A stretch of DNA of 59,410 bases, taken from Bacillus subtilis. GTDB lineage: Bacteria; Bacillota; Bacilli; Bacillales; Bacillaceae_C. This document shows, in pieces, positions 8,172 through 17,064 of this stretch. The notes beneath the pieces were generated by a model. It saw only the letters and a list, made by a program, of their open reading frames with translations. It did not search any database and was not told the origin of the DNA. The first letter of the stretch is position 1; each line of letters starts with the position of its first letter. Position numbers and translations under genes: made by a program. Location of the stretch: assembly GCF_008764245.1 (NCBI RefSeq), contig NZ_VTQV01000027.1, positions 1 through 59,410 on the forward strand, in the 5' to 3' direction.

Positions 8172-8203
8172 AACAATTCCTCCTTATTTTTTCAATAAAA
8201 AAA

Positions 8204-8226
8204 AGAACAGATAATTTATCTGCTCT
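8204..8226 (-). terminator. Intrinsic terminator at the end of the conjugation operon
   Basis: CAGATA pairs with TATCTG around a 3-base loop with an extended imperfect stem, and on the minus strand it is followed by an eight-base T-run. It lies between the last accessory gene and the DUF3173/integrase pair. Confidence 0.75.
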
Positions 8227-8275
8227 TTTAACAAATCAAATATTTAATTTATAACATTGCTTTTCATTGCAATTA

Positions 8276-8488
8276 TCATTTTGCATTTTTAAGAATTTTT
8301 ACTTCTGCTTGAGTGTCTAGTAATCCCTCTGATAATACAGTTACTTTAGCATCTAACTTGTCAATTTTATCAGCATTTTTCTTTACCTCTTGTTTTACAT
8401 CTCTTATTTCTTGTTTTATATCTATTACTTCTTTTGATAAATCAGTAATAGCTTGCAAAATCTGCTCATTCGTCACTTCTTTACTCAT
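8276..8488 (-). CDS. Small coiled-coil protein
   Basis: A 70-residue protein without cysteines, membrane segments or signal peptide. From about residue 10 to 68 it shows a heptad pattern of I, L and V among charged residues (ILQAITDLSKEVIDIKQEIR and similar), predicting one long parallel coiled coil. AAGGAGG stands 6-7 bases before the ATG. It is the last gene before the terminator that ends the conjugation operon. I do not recognise it; it could be an oligomerising accessory or regulator of transfer. Confidence 0.65.
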   Translation of the reverse strand: MSKEVTNEQILQAITDLSKEVIDIKQEIRDVKQEVKKNADKIDKLDAKVTVLSEGLLDTQAEVKILKNAK

Positions 8489-8512
8489 CTATTATCCTCC
8501 TTATTTGAATGT

Positions 8513-9595
8513 CTATTTCACTTCTGTATAGCCATAAGCTTCGTACATCTTAATTACTGATTCTAACGAATACGTATCATCTTTTGTTTCTTTAATATTC
8601 TTCATTTCAGCTAAATTTACTTTATTATCTTCATCCAAAATTATGTCAGAATACCCTATGATTGCTGTAAAGCTATCATTTAATTTTGTTTCAGAACCTC
8701 CAGAAAATTTCTTTACAGAGAAAATCTTGATGAGGTTTCCATTGTTACCTGAATCAAAAGAATCCGATTTGTCACTTTCATTATTGAATTGACGATACAT
8801 CAATTTTTCTTCTTTTATTTCATATTTATATCCCCAACTTTTATTAGGGTCAAAATCTTGATAATCTCTTTTAACTTCTTCATCTATCATTCTTTTAATA
8901 TCATCCAGATTAGAAATATCGGTTGCTTTTTCAGCAACAATACTTAATCCCTTTACTTCAAAAGTTGGAGCAAAATCTTTTTCTAGCAAATAACCTTCTT
9001 GTAATAATTGTTCTTCTTCATCTTTCGATAAAGTTACTTTTACTTTATCACCGTTTTTCAATTCACCATCATTTTCAACAGTAAATTTGACTTTATCCAA
9101 CGGACTATCTAAAACATTATCTATTTGAACTTCTCCTCTTCCACTTACCCCATTAAAGTTCACAACTAATTTTTTTTCAACTTCTTCATTAGTTAACCAT
9201 TTTGGTTCATCTAGATTTTTTACTTCGATTGTTTTTTTACCCGATTTAACTTTTTTAGTTTTTTCCCCATCAACGTTTGCAATGATTTCAATTTTATCAC
9301 CATTCGATAAGTTTTCAGTCTTATCTAGTTTAATTTCCATTGCTTCATCCATTTTATTTATTTCTTCAGTTATTTTTTCGTCAGGTTCAATATTACCCTT
9401 AACATCAAAGTCCAAAGTATCTTTTATTAATTTCTCTATATCAACACGATAATCAGCAGTACCTTTCGAATCAATACCGTTAAAATCTACCTCTACATAT
9501 TCAGATAAATCTTTCGCTGAATTACATCCAGTAAGAATAATTACCAAGCTAAAAACCAGCCCCCCAAAAAACATTTTCCCTGTTGTTTTACCCAT
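8513..9595 (-). CDS. ICE-encoded surface lipoprotein with two repeated domains
   Basis: A 360-residue lipoprotein. The start at 9595 has GAGGAGCGAGGA upstream; the frame is open 15 codons earlier. A basic start, a hydrophobic segment and the lipobox LTGC predict lipid attachment outside the membrane. Two homologous segments follow, one beginning YVEVDFNGIDSKGTADYRVD and one KLVVNFNGVSGRGEVQID, each leading to an NGDKIEI/NGDKVKVTL strand, like tandem Ig-type beta domains found in streptococcal and staphylococcal lipoproteins. The C-terminal third is unrelated and ends with a SLESVIKMYEAYGY motif. Its position next to transfer genes suggests a role at the donor surface, for example mating contact or exclusion, but this is inference. 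Confidence 0.75.
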   Translation of the reverse strand: MGKTTGKMFFGGLVFSLVIILTGCNSAKDLSEYVEVDFNGIDSKGTADYRVDIEKLIKDTLDFDVKGNIEPDEKITEEINKMDEAMEIKLDKTENLSNGDKIEIIANVDGEKTKKVKSGKKTIEVKNLDEPKWLTNEEVEKKLVVNFNGVSGRGEVQIDNVLDSPLDKVKFTVENDGELKNGDKVKVTLSKDEEEQLLQEGYLLEKDFAPTFEVKGLSIVAEKATDISNLDDIKRMIDEEVKRDYQDFDPNKSWGYKYEIKEEKLMYRQFNNESDKSDSFDSGNNGNLIKIFSVKKFSGGSETKLNDSFTAIIGYSDIILDEDNKVNLAEMKNIKETKDDTYSLESVIKMYEAYGYTEVK

Positions 9596-9775
9596 CTTCC
9601 TCGCTCCTCTTAATTTAATTATAAAAGAACACAAATTCAATGAACGTTTAAATTAAATAATCTGGACAAAATCCTACCACATAAAGAATGGAATTATTAT
9701 CAAACTCATTTTCAACAAATACTTTGATACCAAAAAAACTACGTTGCATTGATTATCATATTCCATATAATAACA

Positions 9776-10267
9776 CTAATATTGAAAAAAGTTAAAGTCA
9801 ACAATACGCCAAACATCATCTTTATTTTCCATATCTAGTTCAATGAATGAATCAACTGAACTGACCACATCATCCATTTCAATTTCATTTATAAAGACAC
9901 CTAAAACTTTTTGCCTGCCTTCTTTAGATTTCCCTAAATAAACATCCAAATTGTTCACAGTAGATTTCACTTCTGCTAATTTTTCGTCATATTCTTCATT
10001 CCCATCAAAATTTAATTCTTTTATTTTTTTCTCTGATACGTACATTTCTACATCTTCCCTTACTGGTTTTCCTTGATAATTAAAGTAACTCATAATAAAT
10101 TTTTCTGCTGTCTCACCAGCCTCCAAATAAATGACTTCTTCCGAACTCTCTAATTGACTTATTTCATTCTTTGCTTGCTTTAACTCATTTCTATAATTTT
10201 CATTCTTCACGAATAAGAAAATAATGATTAAAACACCAACAATGATTAATGGTAAATACTTTTTCAT
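9776..10267 (-). CDS. Membrane-anchored accessory protein of the ICE (unknown)
   Basis: A 163-residue protein with one N-terminal membrane segment (LPLIIVGVLIIIFLFV), a short coiled-coil stretch (residues 25-45) and a soluble extracellular domain whose order (EKFIMSYFNYQGKP, a VNNLDVYLG strand, ending VWRIVDFNFFQY) looks like an NTF2-like or VirB8-type fold. The gene follows the cell-wall hydrolase in the operon with a GAGAGGTG ribosome binding site. It may be a periplasm-side part or assembly helper of the transfer machine. I cannot match it to a named family. Confidence 0.65.
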   Translation of the reverse strand: MKKYLPLIIVGVLIIIFLFVKNENYRNELKQAKNEISQLESSEEVIYLEAGETAEKFIMSYFNYQGKPVREDVEMYVSEKKIKELNFDGNEEYDEKLAEVKSTVNNLDVYLGKSKEGRQKVLGVFINEIEMDDVVSSVDSFIELDMENKDDVWRIVDFNFFQY

Positions 10268-10301
10268 CCTATCACCTCTCTAAAATCCAAATATCATTTA
10301 A

Positions 10302-11366
10302 TCACTCTAATCCCAATGTTTTTCGAGGGTCAATTTTATCTTGATGTGCTTGACCTAGTTCAGTTAAATGTTCCAAATGTAAATGATTTCCTGTACTAGC
10401 ACCTGTCGTTCCGCACTTACCAACAGCTTGACCTTGACTAACCTTATCACCAAGAGAAACATTTAATAATGACATATGAGCATATCGACTAAATTCATTA
10501 TTTGCATGTTGCAAAGTAACATAATTTCCATAGCCAGTATTTCCATGCCTGGCTTCTACAACTTTTCCATCCTTAACCGCCATGATATTATCTCTAGGCG
10601 TACACCCAAAATCTACCCCGCCATGAAAACTCTCTACCTCTCCAGTGATAGGATGTGTACGTGGTCCAAAACCACTTGTAATAATTATTTCTTTTAATGG
10701 TAACGCCCAACTACCCTTAACATTTATAGGAGAATTATCTTCTTCAAGATAACGCATAACATTGTCTACATAGTTTACATCTCCATAGCGAGACCACCCA
10801 TATTTTTTAGCCATCATATTACTAAAATCAATAGCAACCTTCTTAGAATAACCCCCTCTTTTGTTCGCATAGGGTATAAATCCCGAACCAAAATTATAAG
10901 ATTGCAAGGAAAGCTTCACTTCTCCATCTGCCTCTTTCATGACTTGTGAAAAATATCTTGTTCCAACATCAATAGAAACTTCTGGGTCTGTAATGGAATT
11001 GGGAGGGAGTCCAATCGATTCTGAACTTTGCATGACATCTAAAAGCCTACCTCCACTTTCTTGCATAGTCATAGCCATCAATACATCTACATGTTGTGAT
11101 ATGAAGTATTTTTTTGCATATTTTTCAAAATAAGCTTTATACCTCAACACTTCGGGCGCAATACCATTACCAGTATAAATATCCGTAAATTCTTCATTTT
11201 CTTCTTCTCTTAAATGAGGCATTCCATCATCACTCATATTTACTGAATTAACCACAAAAAGAACTACTATACCAACGATAAAAAAGAAGAAAAATAATAA
11301 AATCATTACATAGATTTTTATTTTCATCTTTGCCATTTTTACCACTGGTATTTTATCTGTATTCAA
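10302..11366 (-). CDS. Bifunctional cell-wall hydrolase of the transfer system (lysozyme-like plus M23 peptidase)
   Basis: A CwlT/Orf14-type enzyme that opens the peptidoglycan for the conjugation channel. One N-terminal membrane segment (about 15 residues of FFFFFIVGIVVLFVV type) anchors it. Then comes a lysozyme-like transglycosylase domain with the catalytic Glu in MTMQESGG and QSYNFGSGFIPY, and a C-terminal M23 metalloendopeptidase with GFGPRTHPITG, the zinc ligands in FHGGVDFG, and HLHLE. In ICEBs1 and Tn916 the second domain is NlpC/P60; here it is M23. The likely start is TTG at 11366, placed 9 bases after GGAGGTG; an ATG-started reading from 11393 would lie upstream of that binding site. 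Confidence 0.88.
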   Translation of the reverse strand: MNTDKIPVVKMAKMKIKIYVMILLFFFFFIVGIVVLFVVNSVNMSDDGMPHLREEENEEFTDIYTGNGIAPEVLRYKAYFEKYAKKYFISQHVDVLMAMTMQESGGRLLDVMQSSESIGLPPNSITDPEVSIDVGTRYFSQVMKEADGEVKLSLQSYNFGSGFIPYANKRGGYSKKVAIDFSNMMAKKYGWSRYGDVNYVDNVMRYLEEDNSPINVKGSWALPLKEIIITSGFGPRTHPITGEVESFHGGVDFGCTPRDNIMAVKDGKVVEARHGNTGYGNYVTLQHANNEFSRYAHMSLLNVSLGDKVSQGQAVGKCGTTGASTGNHLHLEHLTELGQAHQDKIDPRKTLGLE

Positions 11367-11420
11367 TTCAAAAAACACCTCCACAAAAAACAAAAAGAGA
11401 ATTGCCTATTATAGCAATCC

Positions 11421-13631
11421 TCAATTCTCATCTCTTTCTCTTTTCCTTTCTTCTACAGATGATAGTTCTCTATTTCTATGTGCATTCAAACCTGTATCAT
11501 GATGAATCTCTGTATGACTACGATTTTCTTTCTTCACACTGTCTACATCTCTTTCATTTATGCTTTCTGGTTGTTTCGTTCGTTCTACAGCACGCTCTTT
11601 ATCATGGTGAGATTCTGTATGACCACGATTTTCTCCATTCACACCATCTACATCTCTTTCATTTGTGCTTTCTGACTGTTTCGTTCGCTCTACATCTTGT
11701 TCTCTATTTTCATGAAAATCTGTATGAGAACGATTTTCTCCATTCACACCATCTATATCTTTTTCTTTTGTGTTTTCTGGCTGTTTCGTTCGTTCTACAT
11801 CTTGTTCTTTATTTTCATGAGAATCTGTATGAGAACGATTTTCTCCATTCACACCATCTATATCCTTTTCTTTTGTGTTTTCTGGCTGTTTCGTTCTTTC
11901 TTTTGACGGGTCATCTGTTTTCAATGGTACAGGTACTCCTTTACCCTTATCATCCTTTCTCTTTTTCTGTGGAGTTCGTTTAGTATCCACACCCTTGCCA
12001 TTTTCAATGCCTTTTCTTTCCTCCTTCATACTCGTTCGATTCGTTTTTGCACTCTGTTTCGAATTACTTTTTTCTTCTCCATAATTCATTGGAGATTCCC
12101 TCTTTTGAGAACGTCTTTCTTGTAATCTCTTTTTCGCATTAGAAAATTGTTTACTATAATACTGGTTCATATTTGGCATAATGTTTCCATCAACTGTTTG
12201 AACACGTCCTGCTGTAACAAAACTAATAATTTTATTTCTTTTAATTATGATTAAGAAAAATATCACAATCAAAAGCACAACATGTAACAAATACATTCCT
12301 GTATCGTCTGGCTTTACAAATACGTACATGGAATATGTTAATAGATAAACAACAAATAAAAGTATTCCTAACAAGCCTTTTGTAAGGAAAATTGTTACTA
12401 TATTTCCTAACGCCTTAAAACCTGTCATTGCAAAATGAGGAATAAAACTTAAAACAAACGCAAAAGGTAAAACTAAAGCTATGAATACTGCTAATAATTG
12501 TAATGCAAAATTGATTAAACCTAATAATAAAAAGGGAATAGACAAACCAATCACAATGAAAAACGTCAAAAATACTATACCTGATTGTTTAAAAGCTGAA
12601 CCCGAAGCTACATTCGTATTTCCATTTTTACTAACTTCAAGGTAGGCATGACCGATTCTATACGCTGAACCTTCCGAGTTTAATTTAAAAGCAAGCATTC
12701 TTTCCGAACGTGGATATCTTTGAAATCCAAAACCTAAATCTTTAATCTTATCATCATTATTAATTTCTTCTTCATTTGTTGTACCATAGTTAATTAAAAG
12801 GTATGGTCGTTTTAATGCTAAATCAAAATAAATATTACGAACGACAGCAATCGTACCTTCTATCTTCTCATTTTCATCAATATCATTAATCCCTTCATAA
12901 ACACCCTCTCTCTTATCATCAAAAATTCCTAAAATACCATCACCTGCACTTACTAAAGTAGATTGTATCTCTCCTGATAGTGCATTCATACTTTTTAATA
13001 AATAACTGGCATTCGATACCCAATAACCGGCAACAATTAAAACAACCACAAACAACATAAATTTTCTAAAAGATTCCCTGGCATTTCCTTTGGTAAAAAA
13101 TATAAAAACAAGATAGCCGCATAAAAAAGCAAACAATATTTCTGCAAAATGCTCCTTTAAAACTTTATATATACTACCCGAAACACTTTCTATATCATCC
13201 GCAAATTCATCCAATTTATTTAACGTAAATAATTGTAAAGCACTATCCGTAACCTGCACGACATTTTGAATAATGCCCATAAAAAAGTTATTGATAGAAT
13301 ACAAATTAAAACCAAATATCCCACTTGTATCTTCATTATTCACCATATAGCGCTCGAGTGGATATTTTTCTATTTCTAATTGAACACCACCATGATATTT
13401 TTCTTCTGCCTCATCCATATACTTATATGGTTCATATTCTAGATCAAATATTTTCCCAAAAAGGTTGAGAATAAATTCTCCAACTGGAAAATCCTCATCA
13501 ATCAAATCAGAGAGATTTCCACTTGTATCAACTTCTTCATCATCTTCCGCTAAAACAGATGATGACGTTATGAAACATAAAAATAATGCAGTAAGTAGAA
13601 TTAACAACCATTTTTTATTTTTCATTAGCAT
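11421..13631 (-). CDS. conG: ConG/VirB6-like channel protein with C-terminal repeats (CD3337/EF1877-type)
   Basis: A 736-residue polytopic protein. A signal peptide (residues 1-28, ending VLAED) is followed by an extracytoplasmic segment, membrane segments near residues 165-215, a second soluble loop (220-345), and a cluster of strongly hydrophobic helices (350-475). This is the layout of ConG/Orf15 proteins, the VirB6-like inner-membrane channel part of Gram-positive type IV secretion. The C-terminal 230 residues are hydrophilic and include a 35-residue unit (ERTKQPENTKEKDIDGVNGE and so on) repeated four times. The start overlaps the stop of the upstream small gene by 17 bases, so translation is coupled. 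Confidence 0.85.
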   Translation of the reverse strand: MLMKNKKWLLILLTALFLCFITSSSVLAEDDEEVDTSGNLSDLIDEDFPVGEFILNLFGKIFDLEYEPYKYMDEAEEKYHGGVQLEIEKYPLERYMVNNEDTSGIFGFNLYSINNFFMGIIQNVVQVTDSALQLFTLNKLDEFADDIESVSGSIYKVLKEHFAEILFAFLCGYLVFIFFTKGNARESFRKFMLFVVVLIVAGYWVSNASYLLKSMNALSGEIQSTLVSAGDGILGIFDDKREGVYEGINDIDENEKIEGTIAVVRNIYFDLALKRPYLLINYGTTNEEEINNDDKIKDLGFGFQRYPRSERMLAFKLNSEGSAYRIGHAYLEVSKNGNTNVASGSAFKQSGIVFLTFFIVIGLSIPFLLLGLINFALQLLAVFIALVLPFAFVLSFIPHFAMTGFKALGNIVTIFLTKGLLGILLFVVYLLTYSMYVFVKPDDTGMYLLHVVLLIVIFFLIIIKRNKIISFVTAGRVQTVDGNIMPNMNQYYSKQFSNAKKRLQERRSQKRESPMNYGEEKSNSKQSAKTNRTSMKEERKGIENGKGVDTKRTPQKKRKDDKGKGVPVPLKTDDPSKERTKQPENTKEKDIDGVNGENRSHTDSHENKEQDVERTKQPENTKEKDIDGVNGENRSHTDFHENREQDVERTKQSESTNERDVDGVNGENRGHTESHHDKERAVERTKQPESINERDVDSVKKENRSHTEIHHDTGLNAHRNRELSSVEERKRERDEN
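11485..11905 (-). repeat. Four tandem 105-bp coding repeats in conG
   Basis: A 105-bp unit encoding 35 residues (key residues E-R-T-K-Q-P/S-E, D-G-V-N-G-E-N-R-S/G-H-T) is repeated about four times without gaps. The two units nearest the N-terminus differ at only a few positions; the C-terminal unit is most diverged. The units are hydrophilic and rich in E, K, N and D. Confidence 0.85.
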
Positions 13632-13806
13632 TCAAATCCTTTACAAAATCCAATATCTTTTCACAAGCATTAATGCCACCTCTACAGTAGGCTAAAAATT
13701 CTGTGTCCACTTCTCCTTTTTTCTTACCTTCTTCTAGCTTTATTAACATCTGAAAATTTGATTCAACCCCACTAACATAAGACCTTAAAAAAGTATCATT
13801 ATCCAT
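13615..13806 (-). CDS. Small ICE protein (unknown)
   Basis: A 63-residue soluble protein with helical character (SYVSGVESNFQMLIKLEEGK, then CRGGINACEKILDFVKDL). Its stop lies inside the conG start region, giving translational coupling. It is preceded by a terminator-like hairpin (13826-13855) and a GGCGGTGAGG ribosome binding site. I do not recognise it. The coupling suggests that it acts with or sets the level of ConG. Confidence 0.6.
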   Translation of the reverse strand: MDNDTFLRSYVSGVESNFQMLIKLEEGKKKGEVDTEFLAYCRGGINACEKILDFVKDLNANEK

Positions 13807-13825
13807 ATCCTCACCGCCTTTTAAA

Positions 13826-13855
13826 AATAAAAAGTGGCTATCTTTTAATAGCCAC
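13826..13855 (-). terminator. Terminator-like hairpin inside the conjugation operon
   Basis: GTGGCTAT (13834-13841) pairs with ATAGCCAC (13848-13855), and on the minus strand the stem is followed by TTTTTATTTTT. It separates two genes of the same operon that are read in the same direction. Confidence 0.7.
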
Positions 13856-13871
13856 CCTAAAAAATTACTAC

Positions 13872-14156
13872 TTAAACCTCAATACAAGTTTCATAATAAA
13901 GGTATCTGTCACGCTGTTCCTCCACCAAAAATAATTCAAAAACAAAATTGTAACTTATATCTTTATGCGAATGACGTTTTGTAATTGTAAAATTTACATT
14001 TCCATCTTCCCTCAAATTATCGTTCGAATAATCAATAGCCTCTCTAATTATTTCCTCTAACTTTTCAGACATATCTAATTCCAATAGTTTTTCTTCCAAC
14101 TCCACATAGTTTTCTAATTCAGAAATATACATCATACCTAAAACATTCTCATTCAT
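13872..14156 (-). CDS. Small ICE protein (unknown)
   Basis: A 94-residue acidic protein (ELENYVELEEKLLELDMSEK, then a beta-rich C-terminal half with NVNFTITKRHSHKDISYNF). It has an AAAGGAGATGG ribosome binding site and lies between two terminator-like hairpins (13826-13855 and 14178-14210) within the operon. I do not recognise the family. The charged first half followed by strands could be a small structural or antirestriction-like protein, but nothing decides this. Confidence 0.6.
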   Translation of the reverse strand: MNENVLGMMYISELENYVELEEKLLELDMSEKLEEIIREAIDYSNDNLREDGNVNFTITKRHSHKDISYNFVFELFLVEEQRDRYLYYETCIEV

Positions 14157-14177
14157 TAAACCATCTCCTTTTTTTAT

Positions 14178-14210
14178 ATAAAAAAATGGCTACCAATTAT
14201 GGATAGCCAT
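14178..14210 (-). terminator. Terminator-like hairpin inside the conjugation operon
   Basis: ATGGCTACC and GGATAGCCAT form a stem with one bulge and a six-base loop, followed on the minus strand by a seven-base T-run. A nearly identical 25-base hairpin occurs at 14569-14593. Confidence 0.72.
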
Positions 14211-14225
14211 TACATCTACAATTTT

Positions 14226-14537
14226 CTATAAATCACTTAGCATTTTTTCAAGATTACGTTTAATTTGTCCATAACAGTTCATATGGTTTATTTTTTCCAT
14301 TTTTTCTTCCAGTTTTTTAACAAACTTGTACTCGTTTATTATTAAAGAATCATCATTTTCCAAGATAAAAGAAGGAAAATTGTGTATGGAATCCATAACA
14401 TCACTAATAAAAGCATTAGTTTTCAATAATTGTTCTTTGTTAAAGTGCTCTCTTCGTCGCATTATTTCCCAAGTAATTGTTCTAGTCATTAAAATTAATT
14501 CTCGTGTTACATGAAGTGCATTTTCAGAGCATGCCAT
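14226..14537 (-). CDS. Small ICE protein (unknown, helical)
   Basis: A 103-residue protein, predicted all-helical: ALHVTRELILMTRTITWEIM, then FNKEQLLKTNAFISDVMDS, then KFVKKLEEKMEKINHM. It has an AAAGGAG ribosome binding site and is bracketed by two almost identical terminator-like hairpins (14178-14210, 14569-14593). It lies between conE and conG. I do not recognise it. Confidence 0.6.
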   Translation of the reverse strand: MACSENALHVTRELILMTRTITWEIMRRREHFNKEQLLKTNAFISDVMDSIHNFPSFILENDDSLIINEYKFVKKLEEKMEKINHMNCYGQIKRNLEKMLSDL

Positions 14538-14568
14538 AAAGTCAAATCAACTCCTTTTTTTATATATA

Positions 14569-14593
14569 AAAATGGCTACCAATTATGGATAGC
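14569..14593 (-). terminator. Terminator-like hairpin after conE
   Basis: The same 25-base hairpin sequence as at 14186-14210, followed on the minus strand by TTTTTATAT. It lies 9 bases after the conE stop and before three further operon genes and conG. Confidence 0.7.
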
Positions 14594-14601
14594 CATTCCA
14601 T

Positions 14602-17064
14602 CTATAAATATTTTTCCTCTGCATATGCTACAGCCGATTTATTGATTGTTTCCAATGCACCTTCCCATTCTTCAAAAAGACATTCGACAGTAATTTTTGA
14701 AGTTCTGCCGAACATATCTTTCATCAAACATTGCCCTTGAAGCATGTTATCCAACATTTCTATATTTTCCTCACTGGATTCCATGTTCATCCATTTTAAA
14801 ATATCGGGACGTTCGTTTTCTTCATCAAAAGCAAAAGCCACACCAAAATTCCCTGTTTCATTCTCTTTTTCTCGTAAAGCGTCTTTGGTAGATTGAGAGA
14901 TAAAATACAAAGCATTATTATAACTTCTTCCTACACGCTTCATTTGTTTTTCGACTTTTTTTCCTTGTTGAGAAGCAATGATAACCCATGCTTCATCAAT
15001 AAATTCTACGGTTTGTTCTTCTTTATTCCGACCAAACAGTTCACAATATTTCCCTAAAGCCAGCATAATCGAATTTGATTTGCGCTGGCTATTGGTATAG
15101 GTTTCAACACTTGCAGTAGCTTCTGGCAAATCAATGTTTTCAATTTCAATAATGCTAATTCTATCGGTTAATGATAATGCAGAATTAGAACCATCATGAA
15201 CACATAGCTTTAATATAGAATCAGCAACTACTTCATATAAAAAATCGCCTGCTTTTTTTACAGATGGTTCATTGCTATTTTGCATAATTTCAATTATATG
15301 CATGGAGCCTACTTGTTCACCTTTTTGTTTTCTTTCGAGTACTTCTGATATAGCCTTTAAGAAAGCTGTATGAATTTCATCTTTCCCTTTAAAATCATAA
15401 ACTTCCGAAAAAATATCTTGAATCAATTCTTTGGCTTGAGAAGATGGTAAAAAAGCTACTGGGTCTAATGCTCCCCAGTTTTCTTTATCTTCAAAATCCA
15501 AAGTTACAAATTTAAACTTTTCCAAGTGCTCAACAAATAATGGATAATCACGTCTAATTATGCTATCATTTATAACTTTATTTATCCATTTCCTTATTTC
15601 TTTTTTAGGGTCAATGTATAAGGATTTTATATTTAAGAGTGTTACGTAAATAAATAACAACTTTGCAAGATATGATTTTCCAGAACCTGTATCTCCTGTA
15701 ATTAGTACATGCGGACTTCGATATTTACTTCCTTTAATATTTTGGTTTGCAAGCATTGGATGAAAAAATACAGGGTCACGACTTGATAATTTGGCACTTT
15801 CTAAATCCTTATGTTTATGAAACCTGTCAACCCAGCCAATGAAAAAACCAATCTTATTTCCAATTTCAGAGTTTACGCCAAACAAACTTTCTCCCAAGCC
15901 GTCTTGAGTAGTCGATTGCAACCAATTTCTATTCGTTGCTTCTAACTTTTCCCCAGGCAACGTTCTGTAGAATAAACTCAATTGGTCAGCCGTTGGAATA
16001 CGGCAAATAATATTTAATTGTTTGAAATAACGTACAACCTGTTTAGCACGTAATAAACATTCTTTTTTCGTCTTTCCTGTCACAGCAATTGTCGCAAGCC
16101 AATTCATTACAGATACATCATGACTTTTTATTTCTTGTTGCAAATTTCTCATTAGATAATGACTATCTACGACAGAATCATCCACAAAATCACCTGTTTG
16201 GGCTTGCTCATTCGCTGATTCTTTCAACTCTTTCCCCTTTAAATTTACCTTCATTTTTGATTTCCCTTTACCTTCTGACTGGATTTTAAAATCTACGCAA
16301 ACCTCAAAAGGTAAAGACTGGGCTTCATAAAAAATATCGCACTCTGCCATATTATCTGGAAACTCATCAATCACGACAAAACTTAAATAACCTTCATCTT
16401 GCTCACTACTTATTTTCAAAGTAGATGATTCGGTAGGGTCAATAATCGTATTTGTAATTGCCTTTATATTTCCATGTTCTTCCTCTTCACTCACATCATG
16501 TTTCAAACCAGCAATATAATCATAACGATTAATATAAATCATTTCATTTTCTTTCAATCTTGAACCATTGACACCAGCAACCATTTTATAAATAGTATCT
16601 TCCAATTCCTCAAACTGATTGAAAAAAGAGGCGGGAACATTTTGTTCCCAACCTAAATAGCTTACAAACATATCTGTTACATTCGAAAAAATGGAGTAAA
16701 CATTATCTTTTAGTCGTCCATCCACATTTACAAATGCATTTTTTAACTTAATGCCAATAATAAAATCATTTTTTGTCATATTTCCTAAACGTGAACTTAA
16801 AATATTTTCTGTTTCGCCTAAATAATATCGTCCAACATCTTCACTATCCTTCGACAAACCCAAACTTAAATCCTCAAAACGTTCTTTCAAACGAAACTCT
16901 TGAGGATACATTCTCAAATGAAAATCTTCATAAGCTGTGATTTCTTCAAAAAACATTTTCCAATTTCTTTTATAATTGGCTACCACTTTTTGATTTTGAA
17001 TGGGAATCGATTCACTTTTTATACGATAATATGCGAACACGTCTCCCGTTCTCGTTAACAGCAT
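14602..17064 (-). CDS. conE: ConE/VirB4-type ATPase of the conjugation machine
   Basis: The motor ATPase of the type IV secretion system, working on the inner face of the membrane. The Walker A box GDTGSGKSYLAK is near residue 455 and the Walker B-type FIDEAWVI near residue 690, followed by QQGKKVEKQMKRVGRSYNNA, standard for VirB4/TrsE/ConE. The frame is open to 17130, but the best-placed binding site (AAGGA) is 5 bases before the ATG at 17064; a start at 17106 is also possible. In all cases it overlaps the end of conD, so the two are coupled. About 820 residues is normal for the family. Confidence 0.92.
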   Translation of the reverse strand: MLLTRTGDVFAYYRIKSESIPIQNQKVVANYKRNWKMFFEEITAYEDFHLRMYPQEFRLKERFEDLSLGLSKDSEDVGRYYLGETENILSSRLGNMTKNDFIIGIKLKNAFVNVDGRLKDNVYSIFSNVTDMFVSYLGWEQNVPASFFNQFEELEDTIYKMVAGVNGSRLKENEMIYINRYDYIAGLKHDVSEEEEHGNIKAITNTIIDPTESSTLKISSEQDEGYLSFVVIDEFPDNMAECDIFYEAQSLPFEVCVDFKIQSEGKGKSKMKVNLKGKELKESANEQAQTGDFVDDSVVDSHYLMRNLQQEIKSHDVSVMNWLATIAVTGKTKKECLLRAKQVVRYFKQLNIICRIPTADQLSLFYRTLPGEKLEATNRNWLQSTTQDGLGESLFGVNSEIGNKIGFFIGWVDRFHKHKDLESAKLSSRDPVFFHPMLANQNIKGSKYRSPHVLITGDTGSGKSYLAKLLFIYVTLLNIKSLYIDPKKEIRKWINKVINDSIIRRDYPLFVEHLEKFKFVTLDFEDKENWGALDPVAFLPSSQAKELIQDIFSEVYDFKGKDEIHTAFLKAISEVLERKQKGEQVGSMHIIEIMQNSNEPSVKKAGDFLYEVVADSILKLCVHDGSNSALSLTDRISIIEIENIDLPEATASVETYTNSQRKSNSIMLALGKYCELFGRNKEEQTVEFIDEAWVIIASQQGKKVEKQMKRVGRSYNNALYFISQSTKDALREKENETGNFGVAFAFDEENERPDILKWMNMESSEENIEMLDNMLQGQCLMKDMFGRTSKITVECLFEEWEGALETINKSAVAYAEEKYL

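Noticed and set aside
11330-11983. 217-codon plus-strand frame with repeated His/Leu/Phe-rich peptide
   Set aside because: It is the reverse reading of the tandem repeats and of the start of neighbouring genes on the minus strand; no binding site.
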